Shown piece after piece: positions 47,175-59,900 of a DNA stretch of 64,000 bases; within the stretch, counting starts at the first letter, position 1, and each line of letters opens with the position of its first letter. The stretch comes from Daphnia pulex. Its lineage: Eukaryota > Arthropoda > Branchiopoda > Diplostraca > Daphniidae. The DNA is taken from assembly GCF_021134715.1 (NCBI RefSeq), contig NC_060028.1, positions 8,903,482 through 8,967,481 on the forward strand, read 5' to 3'. Below the pieces are notes generated by a model. It was not told the DNA's origin. It searched no databases and saw only the letters and a program-made list of their open reading frames with translations. Both the position numbers and the translations under genes were made by a program.

Positions 47175-50100
47175 AACAACAACACATTTTATGGCAATCT
47201 CTCAACACTACTTGTGCCCTCTCAATCAAACGACACCCAAGCAAAAATATTTTCTCAATCGTAGCAATCCTCCGCGCACCGCTAACTACAAAACAAAAAC
47301 AAAAATGGCTACAAGCCACACCCACTCGTCGTCCGCACGACGCCCAGATGACAATTTCTCTTCAAGAGCTTCAACTTTTTTTTTTCAAACAAATTTTTTG
47401 GTAACCGAGCCAAAAAACAAACAGGAGAAGAAAAGAAACTGTCCATTTTTCTTTTCTTCTGAAACCCAGAGAAAACCGAATTTCAATTGACGCATCGAAA
47501 ATTGTTCAACCCCCCCAAAACAAAAAATTATTTTTTTGTTTCAAAATTTCTTGCCCGGTGATAAGAAAAGATTTAAAAATCACAGAAATTTGCATACCTT
47601 GCCCTCCAATCTTTTTGTTTTTCTTCTTTTGGATGGAAGAAATCCAAGAAAAAAGAAAAGAAAATCTTCAACCAAGTTGTTGTGCCTGGTTCTCGCCCCC
47701 CCCACAAAAGTGTTTGGCATTTTCGTCCCCAACTTGTTTTGACCGACTCGCCAACGGTTTTCTCTTCAAGAGAAACTTGACGCGAGAGGATCGAATCCAT
47801 TTCGGAATGATAAACTCCTCCCTCAAAAAAACAAAAATTCTAATTTCGGCCAAGCCCCTCCCTCAAATTGTTTGATCCACGCAACGGACTGTGATGCAAA
47901 CTCCCTTTTTTGGATTTAAAGAAAAAACAAACAAAATTTTGGCGTTACAAACAAAAAATTACGAAATGTGGTTCTCGAAATTTCTATTTTGATCAATTGG
48001 ATAAAAGAAATGTGAAAAGCTTTTTGTAAAAGAGCTTTGGGAAAACTCGTACACAAAAGTCCATAAAACAAAAATTGTTCCCCCCCCCCCCAATCAAATT
48101 CGATTTGATGAAAAATATCCCCCCCACCCCATTTTTAACTGGAAGAACAGGTGCCGTCAAGAGAAAATCCGGAAGACTCGTCGTCACTTCCGCACAACAC
48201 TCAATGTCAGCAGACATTTAAAAAACAAGCCCGCCATTGGACAAGAATCAAGAAAACAAAATACCCAAAAAATTCTAAAAATTTCAAATTTTCTGGATTT
48301 CAAAAAAACAGCCCCGGTGAAAAACTTTTAGGTGAAACTATTTCAAAAAAAAAAGCTCTTTCAGGAAAAAACCCAGATTTAACGAAAAAGAAACCCCCAA
48401 AACGGAAAAAAAATTGATAACTCAAAAAATAAACACCGACAACACGTTTGTGGCTGTGATAATTTAAAAAAAACATGTTTAGGCTTATTTTAAAAAAATT
48501 GCGAAAAAGAAAAAGGGAAAACAAAACTTTTTTATGGCAATCGTTTTGTGTGTGTGTTTTCTTCTTTCTGGCGGGAAATTCGATCCAATCGAGCAGCAGT
48601 GCGTCTTCTTTTCTCTCCCCCCGGTTTTCATCGGAAAAGCGGTTAGCTCAAAAATTGAAAAGATATACAAAAAAACAAAACGAAATTGTTTTCAAAGACA
48701 TCAAAGGGCTCGTGTGCCGTCGTGTGCGTTTCTTTTTTTTTTAAATTTCGAGTGTGTAAGTGTGTGTGCGTGAGTGCGTGTTTGACACATCCATCATCAA
48801 GACTCCCATCCAAAGGAAAAAAAGCATCCGCAAATCAGCTTAAAACACAACAGATGAATTTTTTTTTTCTTTTCCAATGAAAAGGTTTTTTGAAAAAAAA
48901 TCTTATTGGAAGAAAAAAGAACCCAACCGCTCCCCCCCTCCAGCCGCTGGATCCAAGATCGGAAACCAAAATGCACCGTTCTCCACCTGACGCAGGTGTG
49001 GTCCAACCAATTTCTTTTTTTTTCTTTCTTTCTCTACTTCGTTGAATTCTCTTTTAGCTAATAATTAGTTTTTCTTTTGAATACCATGATACTACCCGCA
49101 GTGTTATTATTATGTTTTTTCTTTCACAACAACAATGTCCCCCCGTGTTTATTCAGTGTCAGCGTGTTTGTCGGTATAACTGCGTGAATGTTTAGTGTGA
49201 TTGTGTTGATTTAGATCATTTTTTTTTTCGTGTATGAACGTTGTAATTTCCCGCCAAGGATTATTTCAACGTTGACTCGTTGAGAGTGCTCAAAAGATGT
49301 TGAGAAGAAACGATTGAACCAGATGGTTTTTTCTGGTTGCCCTCCCACCCACCCACTTTCTCTCCCCCCCCTCTGAAATATTATATCCCCCCTTTGAAAA
49401 AATTTTTGGGATTTATCGAGGAGTTACTCCATTTAGGCCTTTTTTGGACATTTAAAAAACATTTCGTGTGTCTCACGTCCAAACGTTTTGAGCTACTTGC
49501 TGCCTAGCGGTTCTCTCTTTTATTTTCACTTTATCCAAAACAAAATCATTGTATTTTTCACTGGTTAAATGATTTTGTTTTCATTTTTTTTTTAAATTAC
49601 TAAACAAAATTCATAATTTTTTCGATATATGGAGGGGAAAAAATATCGATTCATGTTGCGACCATCCATTCATTGTCAAATCAAAAGTCACGGCCTTTTT
49701 CGTCTTCTCTTTGTGCGAAATTTGAATTTCCCGGTTTCTCTCTCCCCTCCCCCTCTCCCATTTATTGATTACAAAAAAATTTATGGAACCGCAAGCCGAT
49801 TTGAAGCGATAAAAAAAAATCATTCGTTCAAAACAAAAAAAAATCGTTCAAAACGAGCCAGAAAGCCTCTCTCTCTCCCCGCCCCCCTTTTCCTCTTTGC
49901 GCGTATGTGTGTAGAAAATATTTCGGCAAATTTGTATTTACTGACGAGCCTCTCCTGACGAGAATAATTGGTCCCGCTGATTTTCAAAGTGCTAGCCAAT
50001 TTGCGATCTCTTTTTTTTTCTTTATTTTTTAGTCTACACATTGGAATTTGATAGATAAAGTTTTGATCAATTCAACGATGATGGAAATGGGTTTTTAATT

Positions 50101-53100
50101 GCCTTTTGATGTAGCCCGCCATTAAGTGATTTATAAGAAAGTAGAAAAGCTATTTTGTATTTTCTCTTTTTTTTTACGTTTTCAAAATTTGGCTCCCTAT
50201 TATTATTGTGTGAGCGCGCAAAATTTGAAAATTTCGGGGTGGGAGGAAAATTTTATTCGATCGACATGGAAAATCCATCACAGATACTTCTGCCCGTCCT
50301 CGTCCGACATCACACAGTGTCAGACAATTTTTGGCTCTTTTGTATCAAGGGGGTTGGGGGATTTTTTGATCGAAATTTCGTAGCGAGAAATAACAATTTC
50401 AATCAACCAGCGACGTGTGTTCACATTTATTCTCTTCGCTATTGTTATTCGAGACATTTTTTGGATGAAAGACAAAAAATACTATCAAAAACATTTTGCC
50501 TGTCTTGCGTGTTTCAAAACAAAAAAAGGAAATTTGCCACACAAAAGTGCATCACGGCACTCTAATCTCGTCATTATTTTCTTCTTTCGTTTCTTCGTCC
50601 CTTTTCTCGTTTGCCAAATTTTGGAGACCTTTCGGGGTTCATTTATTAGAACGGCATAGCAACAAATTTTTATTTTCAATTTTTTTTTTCAATTAGAAAT
50701 TTGCTTTTAACTTAATTTATTTTGAGATTCGTTCAAGAAATTGGTCGTCATTAGGCGTTGAAACAAAGGTTGGGGATAGCGCTGCAGCATAGCGGTTTGG
50801 TACTGTGATATTCAAATATCGGTCATGGAATGGAATTTGTCTTATTGAATTTTTTAAAAAGAGGGAAATTCTAACCCGTTTAAAACGAAAAATTATTTCG
50901 AAAACTTTAAAATCAAATTTAAAAAAAATTGCTATGGCCTATACAAATTCGATATCAGAACTTTCAAAATTATTGTCTCGTGGTAATCACATTTTTTGGG
51001 AAATTCTATTTTTATTATAAATTATGACAAATTACATTTCGGATTGATTCTGATATTTGCCAAGGTGATGGTTAAAAAAAAACAAAATTAAATCAATCCA
51101 ATGGGCAGAAGTTTGGCTCGTATTTTCGAAAACAAATTTTAATTCAAAATTTTGTAGAATCAAAACGGAAGAAAGGGAGGGGGGTTAAGGGAGGGAGGAT
51201 TTTTTATTTAATTGGTTTTCAATTCTTAAAATAAAACAAAATTGGAGAAATTAGCTAACCGGTATGCGTGTGTGATGGTCGTCGTCGTATAAATGCGGAT
51301 GTTGCGCGAATGTTTTTTTGTGTCAACTCTTTTGACGTGTTCATTTCTTAATTTCACGCCGGTCGTCAGCGTTCAGAACGCCTAGACGATTGGTCCGGAA
51401 ATTTTCTTTTTTTGTATGTGTTTTTTTAACGAGGCAGTTACAAAAAGGGAAAAAAGTGACGAATAAACAGCGTCACTCTAAAACAAAAATTTCTTTTTCT
51501 TCACGGCGAATGAACATTTTCAAAGGCGGCAAATTTGAATCTACTTTGTAAAACCCCCCGGTGTGTAAAAACAAAAAATAATCATTTCCTTGTAGTAGCG
51601 TGCGCTTTTTTTTTTTCAATGTCTCGATGTGTTTTTGTTTTATTTCTCTTGAATTAGGAATTTGTTCTCTCATTGGTTCCCCCCGCTTATTGTCGCTTTT
51701 TTTTTCTTAAACAGGAGGGAAAAACAAATTGAAAACGAGTTAGGATCGAATCCTCCTTTTTTTCCCCTCAAAAAGAAAAAGAAATTGGCACATGAGAAGA
51801 CATACTCATTCTCTGCGTAACCGGTTTCTTTTTTGTTTCAATGAAATGTTAGATTTAAAAAGAGATCATAAGACAAAAAATATTAAGAAACACCACACAC
51901 ACAAAAATAGCGCAGACAGACCGATTTGCGCCTGGTCGAATTCAATTTGATTTCGAAATTTCTGGCCATCATATGTGTGTCGTGTTGTATCAGCCCCGTG
52001 TGTGTGTGTGTGTGTGCGTGTCTGCGTGCGTATTTGAGTAATGTTTTTCCGTTTTTCTGGAACTTGCCCTTCTTATATTTTTTTTCTCCCAATGTCAATT
52101 AAAAAAGGAAATGTTTGTATTTGATCACATTGAGCGTGTCAGAGCCAGGCCATGGTGTAGGAGCCAACCGCGCGGCTTTTTTATTTTCCAAAAAAATTAA
52201 CAAACATACAAAAAAAAACACGGAATTTTCTAGGTTATTGGTCAAATTTTGTTTTCTTTCCCTCCCCACTCCTTCTCTCCCTGAATGGAAAATAACCAAC
52301 AGAGTTTTTGGTGACTCTTGATGACTTACAAACCGATATGGATATAATCAAAATCCTTTTTATTAAAAAAAAAGTTGATTTTGCGCCTCTAATACGACCG
52401 AGGAGGCGTCAACGCCCCGAACTTTGACAACAAGAAAATAAAAACAACACACAAACTTTTTTTTTTTTAATAAATAATTCTGCCAAAAAGAAAAAAAGAT
52501 AAGTAAAGAGAGAGACTTTGCCCGGAAAAATGTAATAAAATTGTGCGGAATGTCCGTCGATCCACTCCGGAAGTTCCGCTATGTTTTACGTTACTGTTTT
52601 CAGATCCATACAACATTTTCCAGTCTCATTTACATGTCCTCTTTCAAACAGACAACAGTTCAATAATCATTTCGTCGCTGGTACGAAGTTGAACAAAATT
52701 CCCTGATTTTTTTATTTTGTGACAAAAAGATGAAACATCTGTTTTAAAGTTTTAGCGGGCGACTTTAAGGGCGTGCAAACCCGTCCTACCCGACTAATAA
52801 ACCCCCCCGATGATGAATCAATCCCCCCCAAAACAAACACACTTTCAACCTATTTTTTAATAGCATTTTCTAATTCTTTTTGTAATTCAATGTTCTTTTG
52901 AGTTGCTTCCTTTTTCCCCCTTAAACTTTTTTTTTTCATTTCCTCATCGTGCAGTAAAATAATCCCCCCCCCCCTCTTTTTCAGTTGCTCAACTTTTTCC
53001 TCTTTTTATTTTATTGTCGCTTTCGGTGGTGAAAACAACTAGAAAACAAAACACAACCGCTCCCTTTCCGGGCTGAGACTCGACCGCCCGGCAAGCGGAT

Positions 53101-56100
53101 ACCAACACCTGTTTTTTTTTTCCATCAAGTTAAAGTTGATCATCATTGTTTTTGTTTTTTTAAGTTTTTTAACGTAAATATCCTGTTGTCGTCTGGTGAT
53201 TCAACACAATCATGTAACAAAAACCCATAAACAAACAAAAAAAAAAGTTAAAATTCAAATCAATCTCCCCCCTCAAACAAACAAACAGCAAAAAAATCAG
53301 TCGTTGTCAAGTGAAATCATTCACGCTCTCCCGATTCTCGGTCCCTCTGGTCTCTTGTAAATGTAGGAAAATAACCGAATTCTTAGCTTTATTGGTCGTC
53401 CATATTAGGTATCCCCCCATCTTTACTTATACAGACTTGTCTTAGATTTTAGGAGACTTTGAGTAATCAAATCCACATTTTAAAAACCCACACAACAACA
53501 ACCACAAAAAAAAAAATAAAAGTAGTTCAGCAAATCCCACATAAAATAAAAACACCCCGTTAAGTGAGCGCATTTTTTCCCAGTCTCTCTCTATTTACCA
53601 GTTCTTTTTTTAAACATTTTCCCGACTTGGAATAACTTTTTTTTTATTTTTCATTCTACAGCTAATTTTAGTATCTGTCATAGATGTTTTGCCGTAGACT
53701 GTTGAAATCACACCCACAGGGTTTCTTCACGTCATCAAGTAATAATAGGATGTAATTGAATTGTCTGAATCAAAAAAGACGATCGATTACTTTTGGTGTT
53801 TAATTCTTACCGTGCTTTTTAATTCCCCCTTTGGTCTGTGCTCTATCTCTACAGTAAACAAACCCCCTTCATGTTTTTCTTCGAACGCCATCGGAAACGA
53901 CTCGGCGCCCGTCTCTCCGTCTGTATTCTAATTGTAGTGGATTTTTCGTGTTTTCTCACTTTCTATCTCTATCAATCTGCTTATTTTTCTTCTGGTTTTT
54001 GTTTTTGTTGTTGATTTGACACCTTACTTCTTCTTCAACTTCTTTCTCTTCTTCAACTCTTTGCTTTGACTTCCATATTATTCTATAAACAACCCATGCA
54101 GTTCCATAGCCCGGTCCACCAGAAAACAACAACAAAAACCAGCAAAAAACCCCCCAAATCCACAAAATTTGTTTTGATTTCAAGGGAATATCGATAGGAA
54201 AGGAAAAGGAAAAAAAAAACCACCAACCACCATTAAGAAAAAAAAAACAAACAAAACCAAAAATTGTTTGACACATTGTCAAAGACTCACCTTTCATCAA
54301 ATTGAAAAGGAACTTTGACTTTTTTTTTTCTTTTTCGTACCTCCCTAACCACACCCCAACCCTCAATTACCCTCAAGTGTTCTCAACGGATTTGATTTAA
54401 TCTCTCCACTCTCTGGATCTTTTCTTGTTTGGGCCTTCCGTCAGCAAAAAAAAAAACAAAATTATGAATTTTTTTTTTCAAACCCAACTTTTATTGGATT
54501 GCGGTCAAAGATGACTGGAATATTTCGAAATTTTCGGATATTAATTGGCCTTAGATTTACCCCCCAAGAAACATTGATCCTGAGGGAAATATGTTCTTCC
54601 TTTCGACGATCCCATTTTTTTAAAAGGAAATATTTAGATTTTTACTATTATTGCTATTATTTTGTAAAATTATCCAGGAGAACACACACACCTTAAATGT
54701 TTTTCAAGAAATAACGGGCGAAATTTAGGAGCGGGAGTCATGTTGCGTGCTGTGTGTGCGAGTGTTATAAAACAAAAGTTTAAAAACCCCCTTTTTTTTG
54801 GTTTAGAATGATTCTTTAAAATATTTTTCGTGTTCCCAGAGGGATCTCTCTTTCGGCTTGCCAAGTGCCTCTTTCCTAGTGTGCGCGCAAAAGAAAAAAA
54901 AAAACATTTTGTTGATTTTTTTTTTTCAAACAACTAAAATAAAAGTTGAGCTCGCGATTTTCGGACATCGTTTCGGAATTTGATGTTTTCAAAATTAGAA
55001 AATCAAAAAGCTCTTTTTAAAAAATTGATGATAACATTTTTGTATATGACGCGGAATTAACTATCTATCTATGTTCTTGGTTGAAAGAACATTTTTTTCT
55101 TTTCTGATTTCGGTGACAACGTCGTTCAGAGTGACAAAAATTCACTGGCCTCTGCTGCTGTGAAATCAACATGTGTGCGTTTATTTCAAAATTTTTGATA
55201 AGAAAAAGGTTTCAGCCAAAAAGATTTTTGAAAATTCAAAAAAAAAAATTGAAAATCTATTACCAAAATTTTCGACCTTTTTCGGAAATGTTTCGAAACT
55301 TTTCTTGTTCTCTCTCTATCTCACATGTTGTTTAGCTGCAAAAAATAAAATAAAACACACATTTATATGAATGGAAAAATTTGTTAACGAAGGATGCCAC
55401 CTTCACTTTCACGACGGGGAGTTCATTTGCAAGTTTTGGTTTTGATATAATAACCCCCCCGAGTGAAGGATGTTGTTGTGCTCCGGTTACTGTTTTTAAG
55501 AATTTTTCGTGTCTCTGAATGACGCAGAAAAGAAAAGCTTCAAAATTGTTGATTAAACTCAATCAACTTCTATTGTCTTATAATGTCCGGTCAGTTTGGG
55601 TTATTAGACCGGGCGTTACACACAAACACATAAACACACAAAAAAAAACTATTTTGGATTCTTGTTGGCATTTAAAAGAATCTTACGAGTTTCTTTTTCA
55701 TTTTTTTTTTACTTGATTATTTGGCCTGTTATCGTCAAAACTTTCCTCCTTTCGGAATCGCCGTCGCCACTAGTAAATGATTTCAAAGTTAAAAAATTTG
55801 AGTTTGTTTTTCTGGGATGAAGAAAAAGAAAATTAAAAATTACATTTATTGCAGATCCTCTCCCACCAACCGAATAAACTTGCCACAATTTAAATGATAA
55901 TAACACACACCATCTCACTCTCCAGAGCTGTTTGTTTTTTTAAAACATCCGCAACTCTCTCTCTCTCTCGTAATTCAGTCAATGTAATAACACCGGCCCG
56001 AGAAGATCATCAGCCCCTCCCTCCCCCTCAAACTTTCCTCCTTACTCCAAAACTATCTGTCTCTGTGTCTCTCAACTATAAGAAAGTGAAGAAATCAGTT

Positions 56101-56972
56101 GAAAATTAAAAAAAGAGAAGAAAAAATTTTAAATATTGAAGAAAAAAAAAACCATATCTGACTGCATTTTTTTTTTTTTGAAATTATTATTATTTGAAAT
56201 TACCAACAATTACCAACTGGCAACATCCATCAACATCCCCCCGGTCAAAATGTTTTCTTTTTCCATTCGGACTCTTTTGATTTTTTTTTTCTTAATTATT
56301 ATCCTATCGATTCGTTCTGTATTTTCGACATTGTTTCGGCGGCTGTTAAATTCTGAAATTTGAACATGTTACGAAAAAAAATAAGCGATTCACTCTCCCC
56401 CAAAAGTTGTTGTGTTTCGTTCACTGTAAAAAAGTGATTTGGAAAGAAAGAAAAAAAAAATAGAAAAATCATGTCCACGGATTGAGACCTAAAAAAAGAA
56501 AAAACTAAAGTGGAAAATAAAGTTTTAAAAATTTTTGTGGGGATTTTTTGTAACCACCACACACGAAGAGACGAATCAAGAAACAACAACACAACAACAA
56601 GAGAAATCCAGCAGATTCGACATAAATATCTGACGATAGTGAGGAGAACATGAAAAATTTCTTTCCTTTTTTTGCGTTTTTTATTTGGGTTTGTGTACAC
56701 TAAAATTTGACCAACCAAACCTAACTGCCAATTCCTTCGACTAAAAAAAAAGTGCATGGTTTTTGTTGGCACGTGATATGGAACAATACAACTTTTTTTC
56801 CATAAATGAAAAATTAAAAAAAAAATACTGTCTACTTGTTTGTATTTCATTTCTAATTTCAACTGCGGTTAACTATTTCTAAAGTTATAAGAAAATTTAG
56901 GAATTGCGTAATGGTCTATTGGGGTCGGTCGAACCCCGGAAGATGCAAGTTAGCGACCTTTTTTGTTTTGTT
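47175..56972. other. 9.8-kb AT-rich region between the BTB gene and alpha-mannosidase
   Basis: No supported coding sequence; the longest frames are low-complexity (for example about 53.96-54.37 and 56.30-56.86 kb, minus strand). The left part probably carries the 3' untranslated region of zinc-finger isoform B; AATAAA hexamers occur at 48428 and repeatedly beyond 51 kb. Many A, T and C homopolymers and a (GT)n tract at 51998-52016. No transposon, tRNA or further zinc-finger exon recognised. Confidence 0.6.
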
Positions 56973-59900
56973 TTATTTCGGGGTCATCTGAATGATGAAC
57001 GTTCTAATTTCCATTGGTAACAGAGTCACAGATGTTTTGCCAGACGACTGTCGGGTCTTGCTGGACACCTTTTTCAAGGGCTGTTGGTGGTTAGCATCAG
57101 CCGTGGTCCAAGGTAGACGAGAAGACTCTGATGCCCACTGATTAGCCCCCAAGGTTGTCTCCACGGCCGAGGTGATGGTGTAATCGGCCAACAAATCCTG
57201 GACAAACAACAAAGTGCCGTTATTGACCGGTTTAAAATTTTATCTTATTTTTTATTTTATTTTTTGACAAGAGTTAGCGGGCACGACACTCACATCCAAG
57301 ATGAGAGTAACGGGCTCGGACAAAGTCGAGTGTTCGCCGATATCGTAGACGTGCTCCAAGCGTAAAAGATGAGTGCCATCACGCCACGGTTCGAGCGTTA
57401 GGATGTGGACGTTGTCCGGCAACGGTGCCCTCAATCCTGATTTCTACAAGGACAGCATCAAAAAGATTTCAGGACTCGTCTGTCTGATTGACGGAACTCG
57501 AAATGCTCTGAATTAATGTCACACCTCCGTGCGGAAATTGTTCTTCCAATTGGTGAACGACAGACTGGTGGCGCTAAAGGACATCCACGGTCTCATGAAC
57601 ATTTGCTGGGCCAATGGTCGGATCAAGGAGACGGGATGATTCCCAGCCAGCGACGGGTTGACCAACAAATAATGCGTACCTATTATATTACCCGCCGTCG
57701 TCATTAAAAATTTACCGGTGTGTGTGTGTGCGACACACGAATTAATGACCGTGACATCAATAGTGCTGCTGCTGGTCATTAAATTGTCAACTTCAAATAC
57801 GTACCCCTAACGACTAGACCCGGCCCATCACCAGGTTCGTTCAATGGCTCGCCAACTCCAAAATGATCTTGAGAAAAAGCCCAAAATTTATTTTATTACT
57901 CCCAATTTTGTTTGTTTTATTTGAAAACAAAAAATTACCATCATACAACAGCCGACGATGAACCTATCTCCAAAAAAAGTGAGTAAAAACCCCCAAACAA
58001 ATAAAGTTAAGTAATGCGCATAAATTAAAATTGTCTTATATTGCCTAACCATGAGTTCAATTTGGCCATCTTTCAGGCTGGTTCCTCCTTGTGATCGGTC
58101 GTTGACAAGGGCTAGGACCGCTCCGGCATTTTGCTCACTGTCAGTGACGTAAATGTGGGAATTGATGGGGTAGTAGTTTCCAGAGACGGGCTCCGTGACG
58201 TCCAGTGTCCAAGTGGGACGAAAATCTCTCCGGCGCAGCAAGGTTTGGCGGCCGTTGGAATCGGTATAGAAGCGACCCCCGCTAGGTATTTGTGTCGTCA
58301 CTCGACTGACAATCTCCTTTCCAATTCCGTCCCTGATTTTATTTTATTTTATTTTGTTATTTTCGAAATAGAATTCTTTCGTCATGTTGCCGCGACAGTG
58401 AAGAACTGGAATCACATACCCGACGGGGATCGGTCCCACGGTCCACTCAATCTCCACATCACTCTGGCCTTTGTAGACGCGCACCACTTGGCTGGCCCAG
58501 TCGCTGAATTGCTGATAAACTTCACTTACCAAGGCACCTTATAGTAGATGTAATCGTATAAAGTCAGTTTTTTTTTTTGCTTTTTGGTCCGGCCAATTTA
58601 TCGATTCAAAGGCGGCCCTTTCGCTTGTATGCCCTTTTGTTTCTTATTCATATTAGAATATGCGTCCGAGTGGGTATTTATACGAACCTGTTTGAACGAT
58701 AAGAGTGGCCTGCGTTGAGATGGGTGTGGCGTCAGTGCCGTTGGGACGGAAGACGTAAGCGCCAGACGGGCGATCGTCGAAGATACTGTTGGCGTTTCCT
58801 TCATTCATTCCAGCGTACCACATCAAATTCTGGCTCATCATCACGGTTACTCCATCAACGACTACGCTCTCGATTAAGCCGTTGGCGTCGAAATTGACCG
58901 ACAGTTTCTGCACATTAGACACCCCCCGGCGGCAGCGGAGAATATACGCACGTACGTATGGATACCAAACTTGGGTTATCATGGCATATGATGAATGATT
59001 GTGTTTTAGATTACCCCATTGCTGACGGCGATTCTTTCGCCGGCTTCTGCCATACGAACGGTTGTCGACTGCCGCTCCCTGCTGCTGGTGATGGTGGAAT
59101 GTTGCTGACCGTGCCGAGCGCTAGATTTCACGATGTAGAACGTTTTGTGGCCGAGCGCTGGAATGCTGGCCGCCTGGAACACTAACTCGTGTGTAGCTGA
59201 TGATTTGGGTCTTTCAGTTTCGATCGATCGGAGTGCCGCATTGACGAGCGGGACCAGTTGGACGATCAGCTCGCTACCTGTTGGTATTGTGAACGACAAT
59301 CAATCAACTTTCAGGCGTCTTTGTGGCGAGACCCACTCCCTTTTTTTTCTTGATTATTAAATTTTATTATTATCGAGTCGATTATATTACCGTCGGGGTC
59401 CAGAACGGTGTAGACTCCATTCATAACCGGTAATCGGACGTAAGTGGTCACCTCATGAGAGCGCGGATTGTAGACGGTCGTTACGAAACGAGAAGACGAT
59501 TCCGTAATGGCGCATTGGCTCACGTTCAAATGAAGGCAAAACTCTTGTGGTGGCAATGCCTGGCTGCCGATCGGAAGTAGCTGGCTGGGTTTTCCCCGGT
59601 TTAAAATTTGGTTGGTGAATTTTTTGGGTTTGAAAAAAAAAGGAAAATTTGTGAAATTTTGTACCTGAAAGAATTGCCCACATCCTTTTGACAATCGACG
59701 AGACTGTCGTGCAATCTCAGCCTATAATCTGGCGGTTAGAAATTATCGTCATTTCACAAAAATTCAATCATTCAACCGTGAACAAACACACTGTGATGTT
59801 TACCTTGGGAAACGTGTTCCTTCTCGGTGCCAGCCACAGCATCTTTTTTCGTACAAATATTATACATCAGTGTCATTAGTGTTTTAGCCCGCATGTAATA

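Noticed and set aside
53956..54366. 136-codon minus-strand frame
   Set aside because: Composed mainly of Lys/Phe/Gly from A and T runs; no domain.
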